Below are positions 51,301 through 61,600 of a stretch of DNA of 64,000 bases, piece after piece (the first letter of the stretch is position 1; each line of letters starts with the position of its first letter). The stretch spans positions 62,001 through 126,000 of the forward strand of contig NW_027136976.1 in the NCBI RefSeq assembly GCF_040869045.1. Reading direction: 5' to 3'. This DNA is from Eurosta solidaginis (Eukaryota; Arthropoda; Insecta; Diptera; Tephritidae). The notes beneath the pieces were generated by a model. The model saw nothing but the letters and a program-made list of their open reading frames with translations, was not told the origin of the DNA and did no database searches. The position numbers were made by a program, and so were the translations under genes.

Positions 51301-54226
51301 CCTTTAAACAGTTTTAACAACTATCTCAAAAATTGTCGCTCTGATGCAAACAACTGATGAGTTATCTACTTAAATTTGTTGAACAAAACGACTTACGTAT
51401 TTTAAGCATGCTAACCTTTAGCCCGGTAAGCAAATTAAAAAAAAAACGCAATATGTAGGCTACACGAGAACGGAGACGTCGAGTAACCAAAACAAATGCG
51501 TTAAACAAATTCGTACACGTTATTTATCAATTTAACTCTAGAATTAAAGGATATACAACGAGAAACAACGTTTGACAACCTTTAAACAGTTTTAATAACT
51601 ATCTCAAAAATTGTCGCTCTGATGCAAACAACTGATGAGTTATCTACTTAAATTTGTTGAACAAAACGACTTACGTATTTTAAGCATGCTAACCTTTAGC
51701 CCGGTAAGCAAATTAAAAAAAAACGCAATATGTAGGCTACACGAGAACGGAGACGTCGAGTAACCAAAACAAATGCGTTAAACAAATTCGTACACGTTAT
51801 TTATCAATTTAACTCTAGAATTAAAGGATGTACAACGAGAAACAACGTTTGACAACCTTTAAACAGTTTTAATAACTATCTCAAAAATTGTCGCTCTGAT
51901 GCAAACAACTGATGAGTTATCTACTTAAATTTGTTGATCAAAACGACTTACGTATTTTAAGCATGCTAACCTTTAGCCCGGTAAGCAAATTAAAAAAAAA
52001 AACGCAATATGTAGGCTACACGAGAACGGAGACGTCGAGTAACCAAAACAAATGCGTTAAACATATTCGTACACGTTATTTATCAATTTAACTCTAGAAT
52101 TAAAGGATATACAACGAGAAACATCGTTTGACAACCTTTAAATAGTTTTAATAACTATCTCAAAAATTGTCGCTCTGATGCAAACAACTGATGAGTTATC
52201 TACTTAAATTTGTTGAACAAAACGACTTACGTATTTTAAGCATGCTAACCTTTAGCCCGGTAAGCAAATTAAAAAAAAAAACGCAATATGTAGGCTACAC
52301 GAGAACGGAGACGTCGAGTAACCAAGACAAATGCGTTAAACAAATTCGTACACGTTATTTATCAATTTAACTCTAGAATTAAAGGATGTACAACGAGAAA
52401 CAACGTTTGACAACCTTTAAACAGTTTTAATAACTATCTCAAAAATTGTCGCTCTGATGCAAACAACTGATGAATTATCTACTTAAATTTGTTGAACAAA
52501 ACGACTTACGTATTTTAAGGCATGCTAACCTTTAGCCCGGTAAGCAAATTAAAAAAAAAACGCAATATGTAGGCTACACGAGAACGGAGACGTCGAGTAA
52601 CCAAAACAAATGCGTTAAACAAATTCGTACATGTTATTTATAAATTTAACTCTAGAATTAAAGGATATACAACGAGAAACAACGTTTGACAACCTTTAAA
52701 CAGTTTTAATAACTATCTCAAAAATTGTCGCTCTGATGCAAACAACTGATGAGTTATCTACTTAAATTTGTTGAACAAAACGACTTACGTATTTTAAGCA
52801 TGCTAACCTTTAGCCCGGTAAGCAAATTAAAAAAAAAAACGCAATATGTAGGCTACACGAGAACGGAGACGTCGAGTAACCAAAACAAATGCGTTAAACA
52901 AATTCGTACACGTTATTTATCAATTTAACTCTAGAATTAAAGGATGTACAACGAGAAACAACGTTTGACAACCTTTAAACAGTTTTAATAACTATCTCAA
53001 AAATTGTCGCTCTGATGCAAACAACTGATGAGTTATCTACTTAAATTTGTTGAACAAAACGGCTTACGTATTTTAAGCATGCTAACCTTTAGCCCGGTAA
53101 GCAAATTAAAAAAAAAAACGCAATATGTAGGCTACACGAGAACGGAGACGTCGAGTAACCAAAACAAATGCGTTAAACAAATTCGTACACGTTATTTATC
53201 AATTTAACTCTAGAATTAAAGGATATACAACGAGAAACATCGTTTGACAACCTTTAAACAGTTTTAATAACTATCTCAAAAATTGTCGCTCTGATGCAAA
53301 CAACTGATGAGTTATCTACTTAAATTTGTTGAACAAAACGACTTACGTATTTTAAGCATGCTAACCTTTAGCCCGGTAAGCAAATTAAAAAAAAAAACGC
53401 AATATGTAGGCTACACGAGAACGGAGACGTCGAGTAACCAAAACAAATGCGTTAAACAAATTCGTACACGTTATTTATCAATTTAACTCTAGAATTAAAG
53501 GATATACAACGAGAAACATCGTTTGACAACCTTTAAATAGTTTTAATAACTATCTCAAAAATTGTCGCTCTGATGCAAACAACTGATGAGTTATCTACTT
53601 AAATTTGTTGAACAAAACGACTTACGTATTTTAAGCATGCTAACCTTTAGCCCGGTAAGCAAATTTAAAAAAAAACGCAATATGTAGGTTACACGAGAAC
53701 GGAGACGTCGAGTAACCAAAACAAATGCGTTAAACAAATTCGTACACGTTATTTATCAATTTAACTCTAGAATTAAAGGATATACAACGAGAAACATCGT
53801 TTGACAACCTTTAAACAGTTTTAATAACTATCTCAAAAATTGTCGCTCTGATGCAAACAACTGATGAGTTATCTTCTTAAATTTGTTGAACAAAACGACT
53901 TGCGTATTTTAAGCATGCTAACCTTTAGCCCGGTAAGCAAATTAAAAAAAAAACGCTATTTGTAGGCTACACGAGAACGGAGACGTCGAGTAACCAAAAC
54001 AAATGCGTTAAACAAATTCGTACACGTTATTTATCAATTTAACTCTAGAATTAAAGGATATACAACGAGAAACATCGTTTGACAACCTTTAAACAGTTTT
54101 AATAACTATCTCAAAAATTGTCGCTCTGATGCAAACAACTGATGAGTTATCTACTTAAATTTGTTGAACAAAACGACTTACGTATTTTAAGCATGCTAAC
54201 CTTTAGCCCGGTAAGCAAATTAAAAA
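45316..54226. repeat. 278-bp satellite array between the two HINE copies (about 32 monomers)
   Basis: A2-type monomers in the same orientation and register as before the insertion. The first begins inside the interrupted A-tract with AAAACGCAATATG, so insertion did not disturb the array phase. The length of 8,911 bp corresponds to 32 monomers. Includes a duplicated block near 45.6-48.7 kb. No coding or RNA feature is seen. Confidence 0.96.
45608..48670. repeat. Six-monomer tandem block duplication (about 1,671 bp period)
   Basis: A series of private variants appears twice in the same order. GCGTTAAAAAAATT ends its GCGTT at 45660 and 47332. A GACC variant just before CATGCTGACC has its CTGACC at 46125 and 47797. 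ACATATTCG follows, then ACCGACTTACG at 46380 and 48051, TTAATGGATAT at about 46541 and 48212, GGGTACACG at 46731 and 48402, and TTGTAGCTCTG at 46886 and 48557. Offsets are 1,671-1,672 bp throughout. The match ends in the sixth monomer. Confidence 0.9.
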
Positions 54227-54243
54227 CAAGTAAGGAAGGCTAA

Positions 54244-54261
54244 GTTCGGGTGTGACCGAAC
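54244..54261 (-). other. Near-terminal hairpin of HINE copy 2
   Basis: The same GTTCGG/CCGAAC 6-bp stem and 6-nt loop as in copy 1, unchanged, 17 nt from the element end. Confidence 0.75.
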
Positions 54262-54267
54262 ATTACA

Positions 54268-54283
54268 TACTCAGTTGAGAGCT
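54268..54283. repeat. Subterminal inverted repeat, left member, HINE copy 2
   Basis: TACTCAGTTGAGAGCT, identical to copy 1. Its inverted partner CTCAACTGAGTA lies at about 58600-58611. Confidence 0.8.
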
Positions 54284-54332
54284 ATGGAGACAAAATAAGG
54301 AAAATCACCATGTAGGAAAATGAACCTAGGGT

Positions 54333-57288
54333 AACCCTGGAATGTGGTTGTATGACATGTGTATCAAATGGAAGGTATTAAAGAGTATTTAAGAGAGAGT
54401 AGGCCATAGATCTATGGATGGACGCCATTTAGGGATGTCGCCATAAAAGTGGACCAGGGCTGACTCAAGAATTTGTTTGTACGATATGGGTATCAAATGA
54501 AAGGTGTTACTGAGCATTTTAAGAGGGGCGGGCCTTAGGTCTATCGGTGGACGCCTTTTCGAGATATCGCCATTAAGGTGGGCCAGGGGTGACTCTAGAA
54601 TGTGTTTGTACGATATGGGTATCAAATGAAAGGTCGTAATGAGTATTTTAAAAGGGAATGGGCTTTAGTTCTATAGGTGAACGCCTTTTCGCGAAATCGC
54701 CATAAAGGTGGACCAGGGGTGACTCTAGAACGTTTTTACGATATGGGTATCAAACGAAGGGTGTTACTGAGCATTTTAAGAGGGAGTGAGCATTAGGTCT
54801 ATAAGTGGACGCCTTTTCGAGATATCGCCATTAGGGTGGGCCAGGGGTGACTCTAGAATGTTTGTACGATATGGGTATCAAACGAAGGGTGTTACTGAGC
54901 ATTTTAAGAGGGAGTGGGCATTAGGTCTATAAGTGGACGCCTTTTCGAGATATCGCCATTAGGGTGGGCCAGGGTGACTCTAGAATGTGTTTGTACGATA
55001 TGGGTATCAAATGAAAGGTGGTAATGAGTATTTTAAAACGGAGTAATCCTTAGGTCTATAGGTGGACGCCTTTTCGAGATATCGCCATAAAGGTGGAACA
55101 AGGGTGACTCTAGAATCTTTGTACGATATGGGTATCAAACGAAAGGTGTTACTGAGCATTTTAAGAGGGAGTGGGCATTAGGTCTATAAGTGGACGCCTT
55201 TTCGAGATATCGCCATTAGGGTGGGCCAGGGGTGACTCTAGAACGTTTGTACGATATGGGTATCAAACGAAGGGTGTTACTGAGCACTTTAAGAGGGAGT
55301 GGGCATTAGGTCTATAGGTGGACGCCTTTTCGAGATATCGCCATTAGGGTGGGCCAGGGGTGACTCTAGAATATGTTTGTACGATATGGGTATCAAACGA
55401 AAGGTGTTACTGAGCACTTTAAGAGGGAGTGGGCATTAGGTCTATAGGTGGACGCCTTTTCGAGATATCGCCATTAGGGTGGGCCAGGGGTGACTCTAGA
55501 ATGTTTGTACGATATGGGTATCAAACGAAGGGTGTTACTGAGCATTTTAAGAGGGAGTGGACATTAGGTCTATAAGTGGACGCCTTTTCGAGATATCGCC
55601 ATTAGGGTGGGCCAGGGTGACTCTAGAATGTGTTTGTACGATATGGGTATCAAACGAAAGGTGTTACTGAGCACTTTAAGAGGGAGTGGGCATTAGGTCT
55701 ATAGGTGGACGCCTTTTCGAGATATCGCCATTAGGGTGGGCCAGGGGTGACTCTAGAATGTTTGTACGATATGGGTATCAAACGAAGGGTGTTACTGAGC
55801 ATTTTAAGAGGGAGTGGGCATTAGGTCTATAAGTGGACGCCTTTTCGAGATATCGCCATTAGGGTGGGCCAGGGTGACTCTAGAATGTGTTTGTACGATA
55901 CGGGTATCAAATGAAAGGTGGTAATGAGTATTTTAAAAGGGAGTAATCCTTAGTTCTATAGGTGAACGCCTTTTCGAGATATCGCCATAACGGTGGACCA
56001 AGGGTGACTCTAGAATCTTTGTACGATATGGGTATCAAACGAAAGGTGTTACTGAGCATTTTAAGAAGGAGTGGGCATTAGGTCTATAGGTGGACGCCTT
56101 TTCGAGATATCGCCATTAGGGTGGGCCAGGGGTGACTCTAGAATGTGTTTGTACGATATGGGTATCAAACGAAAGGTGTTCCTGAGCACTTTAAGAGGGA
56201 GTGGGCATTAGGTCTATAGGTGGACGCCTTTTCGAGATATCGCCATTAGGGTGGGCCAGGGGTGACTCTAGAATGTTTGTACGATATGGGTATCAAACGA
56301 AGGGTGTTACTGAGCATTTTAAAAGGGAGTGGGCATTAGGTCTATAAGTGGACGCCTTTTCGAGATATCGCCATTAGGGTGGGCCAGGGGTGACTCTAGA
56401 ATGTTTGTACGATATGTGTATCAAACGAAGGGTGTTACTGAGCATTTTAAGAGGGAGTGGGCATTAGGTCTATAAGTGGACGCCTTTTCGAGATATCGCC
56501 ATTAGGGTGGGCCAGGGTGACTCTAGAATGTGTTTGTACGATATGGGTATCAAATGAAAGGTGGTAATGAGTATTTTAAAAGGGAGTAATCCTTAGGTCT
56601 ATAGGTGGACGCCTTTTCGAGATATCGCCATAAAGGTGGACCAAGGGTGACTCTAGAATCTTTGTACGATATGGGTATCAAACGAAAGGTGTTACTGAGC
56701 ATTTTAAGAGGGAGTGGGCATTAGGTCTATAGGTGGACACCTTCTCGAGATATCGCCATTAGGGTGGGCCAGGGGTGACTCTAGAATGTTTGTACGATAT
56801 TGGTATCATACGAAAGGTGTTACTGAGCATTTTAGGAGGGAGTGGGCATTAGGTCTATAGGTGGACGCCTTTTCGAGATATCGCCATTAGGGTGGGCCAG
56901 GGGTGACTCTAGAATGTTTGTACGATATGGGTATCAAACGAAAGGTGTTACTGAGCATTTTAAGAGGGAGTGGGCATTAGGTCTATAGGTGGACGCCTTT
57001 TTGAGATATCGCCATTAGGGTGGGCCAGGGGTGACTCTAGAATGTTTGTACGATATGGGTAAATAACAAAAGGTGTTACTGAGCATTTTAAGAGGGAGTG
57101 GGCATTAGGTCTCTAGGTTGACGCCTTTTCGAGATATCGCCATTAGGGTGGGCCAGGGGTGACTCTAGAATGTGTTTGTACGATATGGATATCAAATTAA
57201 AGGTATTAATGAGGGTTTTAAAAGCGAGTGGTCCTTAGAAGTATATGTGAAGGCGTTTTCGCGATATTGACCAAAATGTGGACCAGGT
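54333..57288. repeat. Internal minisatellite of HINE copy 2, 23 units of 127-130 bp
   Basis: Unit starts parallel those of copy 1 one for one (first diverged units at 54333 and 54462, then 54591, with the last at 57161). The 21 units from 54591 and from 41285 span the same 2,570 bp to the last unit start in both copies. The unit pair with GTAATCCTTAG is in the same places. Only scattered substitutions separate the two arrays. Confidence 0.92.
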
Positions 57289-57873
57289 GATCCAGAAAAT
57301 CATCTGTCGGGTACTGCTAATTTATTTATATATGCAATACCACTAACAGTATAACTGCCCAGATTCCAAACGCTGTTGATTTCGCCTTGTAGAACTTTTT
57401 CATTTTCTTCTACTTAATATGGTAGGTGTCACACCCATTTTACAAAGTTTTTTTCAAAGTTATTTTTTGCGTCAATAAACCAATCCAATTACCATGTTTC
57501 ATCCCTTTTTTCGTGTTTGGTATAGAATTATGGCATTTTTTTCATTTTTCGTAATTTTCGATATCGATAAAGTGGGCGTGGTTATGGTCGGATTTCGGCC
57601 ATTTTTTATACCAATATAAAGTGAGTTCAGATAAGTGCGTGGACTAAGTTTAGTAAAGATATATCGGTTTTTGCTCAAGTTATTGTGTTAACGGCCGAGA
57701 GGAAGGCCAGACGGTGGACTGTGTATAAAAACTGGGCGTGTCTTGCACCGATTTCGCCCATTTTCACAGAAAACAGTTACCGTCATAGAGTCTATGCCTC
57801 TACCAAATTTAAGAAGGATTGGTAAATTTTTGTTCGACTTATGGCATTAAAAGTATTCTAGACAAACTAAATG

Positions 57874-57899
57874 AAAATGGGCGGAGCCACGCCCATTTT
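57874..57899. other. Palindrome in HINE copy 2 core (10-bp stem)
   Basis: AAAATGGGCG and CGCCCATTTT around GAGCCA, unchanged from copy 1. Confidence 0.75.
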
Positions 57900-58183
57900 G
57901 AAATTTTCTTTTATTTTTGTATTTTGTTGCATCATATCATTACTGGAGTTGAATTCTGACTTAATTTACTTATATACAGTAAGGATATTAAATTTTTTGT
58001 TAAAATTTGAATTAAAAAAAAATTTTTTTTAAAAAGTGGGCGTGTTCTTCATCCAATTTTGCTAATTTTTATTTAGCACATATATAGTAATAGTAGTAAC
58101 ATTCCTGCCAAATTTCATCATGATATCTTCAACGACTGCCAAATTACAGCTTGCAAAACTTTTAAATTACCTTCTTGTAAAAG

Positions 58184-58201
58184 TGGGCGGTGCCACGCCC
58201 A
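58184..58201. other. Second GC-rich palindrome in HINE copy 2 core
   Basis: TGGGCG and CGCCCA around GTGCCA, unchanged from copy 1. Confidence 0.7.
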
Positions 58202-58453
58202 TTGTCCAAAATCTTACTAATTTTCTATTCTACGTCATAACATAAACCCACCTACCAAGTTTCATCGCTTTATCCGCCTTTGGCAATGAATTATCGCATT
58301 TTTTCGGTTTTTCGAAATTTTCGATATCGAAAAAATGGGCGTGGTTATAGTCCGATATCGTTCATTTTAAATAGCGATCTGAGATGAGTACCCAGGAATC
58401 TATATACCAAATTTCATCAAGATACCTCAAAATTTACTCAAGTTATCGTGTTA

Positions 58454-58471
58454 ACGGACGGACGGACGGAC
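58454..58471. repeat. ACGG microsatellite in HINE copy 2
   Basis: About 4.5 ACGG units, two fewer than in copy 1. It is followed by the same ATGGCTC. Confidence 0.85.
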
Positions 58472-58581
58472 ATGGCTCAATCAAATTTTTTTTCGATCCT
58501 GATTATTTTGATATATGGAAGTCTATATCTATCTCGATTCCTTTATATATGAACAACCAACCGTTATCCAATCAAACTTAA

Positions 58582-58613
58582 TATACTCTGTGAGCTCTGC
58601 TCAACTGAGTATA
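58582..58613 (-). other. Terminal and subterminal inverted repeats at the 5' end of HINE copy 2
   Basis: TATACTC (58582-58588) and GAGTATA (58607-58613) with the included CTCAACTGAGTA, as in copy 1. The satellite resumes with AAAACGCAATATG. Confidence 0.8.
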
Positions 58614-61600
58614 AAAACGCAATATGTAGGCTACACGAGAACGGAGACGTCGAGTAACCAAAACAAATGCGTTAAACAAATTCGTACACGTTATTTATCA
58701 ATTTAACTCTAGAATTAAAGGATGTACAACGAGAAACGTTTGACAACCTTTAAACAGTTTTAATAACTATCTCAAAAATTGTCGCTCTGATGCAAGCAAC
58801 TGATGAGTTATCTACTTAAATTTGTTGAACAAAACGACTTACGTATTTTAAGCATGCTAACCTTTAGCCCGGTAAGCAAATTTAAAAAAAAACGCAATAT
58901 GTAGGCTACACGAGAACGGAGACGTCGAGTAACCAAAACAAATGCGTTAAACAAATTCGTACACGCTATTTATCAATTTAACTCTAGAATTAAAGGATAT
59001 ACAACGAGAAATATCGTTTGACAACCTTTAAACAGTTTTAATAACTATCTCAAAAATTGTCGCTCTGATGCAAACAACTGATGAGTTATCTTCTTAAATT
59101 TGTTGAACAAAACGACTTGCGTATTTTAAGCATGCTAACCTTTAGCCCGGTAAGCAAATTAAAAAAAAAAACGCAATTTGTAGGCTACACGAGAACGGAG
59201 ACGTCGAGTAACCAAAACAAATGCGTTAAACAAATTCGTACACGTTATTTATCAATTTAACTCTAGAATTAAAGGATGTACAACGAGAAACGTTTGACAA
59301 CCTTTAAACAGTTTTAATAACTATCTCAAAAATTGTCGCTCTGATGCAAGCAACTGATGAGTTATCTACTTAAATTTGTTGAACAAAACGACTTACGTAT
59401 TTTAAGCATGCTAACCTTTAGCCCGGTAAGCAAATTAAAAAAAACGCAATATGTAGGCTACACGAGAACGGAGACGTCGAGTAACCAAAACAAATGCGTT
59501 AAACAAATTCGTACACGTTATTTATCAATTTAACTCTAGAATTAAAGGATGTACAACGAGAAACAACGTTTGACAACCTTTAAACAGTTTTAATAACTAT
59601 CTCAAAAATTGTCGCTCTGATGCAAACAACTGATGAGTTATCTACTTAAATTTGTTGATCAAAACGACTTACGTATTTTAAGCATGCTAACCTTTAGCCC
59701 GGTAAGCAAATTAAAAAAAAAAACGCAATATGTAGGCTACACGAGAACGGAGACGTCGAGTAACCAAAACAAATGCGTTAAACATATTCGTACACGTTAT
59801 TTATCAATTTAACTCTAGAATTAAAGGATATACAACGAGAAACATCGTTTGACAACCTTTAAATAGTTTTAATAACTATCTCAAAAATTGTCGCTCTGAT
59901 GCAAACAACTGATGAGTTATCTACTTAAATTTGTTGAACAAAACGACTTACGTATTTTAAGCATGCTAACCTTTAGCCCGGTAAACAAATTTAAAAAAAA
60001 CGCAATATGTAGGCTACACGAGAACGGAGACGTCGAGTAACCAAGACAAATGCGTTAAACAAATTCGTACACGTTATTTATCAATTTAACTCTAGAATTA
60101 AAGGATGTACAACGAGAAACAACGTTTGACAACCTTTAAACAGTTTTAATAACTATCTCAAAAATTGTCGCTCTGATGCAAACAACTGATGAATTATCTA
60201 CTTAAATTTGTTGAACAAAACGACTTACGTATTTTAAGCATGCTAACCTTTAGCCCGGTAAGCAAATTAAAAAAAAAAAACGCAATATGTAGGCTACACG
60301 AGAACGGAGACGTCGAGTAACCAAAACAAATGCGTTAAACAAATTCGTATACGTTATTTATCAATTTAACTCTAGAATTAAAGGATGTACAACGAGAAAC
60401 AACGTTTGACAACCTTTAAACAGTTTTAATAACTATCTCAAAAATTGTCGCTCTGATGCAAAAAACTGATGAGTTATCTACTTAAATTTGTTGAACAAAA
60501 CGACTTACGTATTTTAAGCATGCTAACCTTTAGCCCGGTAAGCAAATTAAAAAAAAAACGCAATATGTAGGCAACACGAGAACGGAGACGTCGAGTAACC
60601 AAAACAAATGCGTTAAACAAATTCGTACACGTTATTTATCAATTTAACTCTAGAATTAAAGGATATACAACGAGAAACAACGTTTGACAACCTTTAAACA
60701 GTTTTAATAACTATCTCAAAAATTGTCGCTCTGATGCAAACAACTGATGAGTTATCTACTTAAATATGTTGAACAAAACGACTTACGTATTTTAAGCATG
60801 CTAACCTTTAGCCCGGTAAGCAAATTAAAAAAAAAACGCAATATGTAGGCTACACGAGAACGGAGACGTCGAGTAACCAAAACAAATGCGTTAAACAAAT
60901 TCGTACACGTTATTTATCAATTTAGCTATAGAATTAAAGGATGTACAACGAGAAACAACGTTTGACAACCTTTAAACAGTTTTAATAACTATCTCAAAAA
61001 TTGTCGCTCTGATGCAAACAACTGATGAGTTATCTACTTAAATTTGTTGAACAAAACGACTTACGTATTTTAAGCATGCTAACCTTTAGCCCGGTAAGCA
61101 AATTAAAAAAAAAACGCAATATGTAGGCTACACGAGAACGGAGACGTCGAGTAACCAAAACAAATGCGTTAAACAAATTCGTACACGTTATTTATCAATT
61201 TAACTCTAGAATTAAAGGATATACAACGAGAAACATCGTTTGACAACCTTTAAACAGTTTTAATAACTATCTCAAAAATTGTCGCTCTGATGCAAACAAC
61301 TGATGAGTTATCTACTTAAATTTGTTGAACAAAACGACTTACGTATTTTAAGCATGCTAACCTTTAGCCCGGTAAGCAAATTAAAAAAAAAACGCAATAT
61401 GTAGGCTACACGAGAACGGAGACGTCGAGTAACCAAAACAAATGCGTTAAACAAATTCGTACACGTTATTTATCAATTTAACTCTAGAATTAAAGGATAT
61501 ACAACGAGAAACATCGTTTGACAACCTTTAAATAGTTTTAATAACTATCTCAAAAATTGTCGCTCTGATGCAAACAACTGATGAGTTATCTACTTAAATT

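Larger units (their letters stand above)
57289..58453 (-). other. AT-rich non-coding core of HINE copy 2
   Basis: Parallel to the core of copy 1, with the same internal direct duplication (about 57470 onward resembling 58233 onward) and the same TTTTCGATATCGA and GGGCGTGGTTAT modules. No reading frame is shared as a conserved coding region. Confidence 0.7.
54227..58613 (-). mobile_element. HINE / DINE-1-like non-autonomous Helentron, copy 2
   Basis: Nearly identical to copy 1 along its whole 4,387 bp, same orientation, same 23 internal units and same position in the monomer A-tract (TTAAAAA on the left, AAAACGC on the right). Differences are scattered substitutions and small indels: the ACGG microsatellite is two units shorter, one base is lost near 54525, GAGAT replaces GAGCT at about 55337, GTGTTACTG replaces GTGTCACTG near 56818, and one C is lost near 58353. 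The offset from copy 1 is 13,307 bp at the left end and 13,298 bp at the right. Same-length internal arrays argue for duplication together with satellite rather than a separate insertion. Confidence 0.77.

Noticed and set aside
54389..54625. Open frame of 78 codons on the - strand in the minisatellite
   Set aside because: It is a by-product of the 127-130-bp unit and exists because of a one-base loss near 54525. It is absent from copy 1 and is repetitive because the DNA is.
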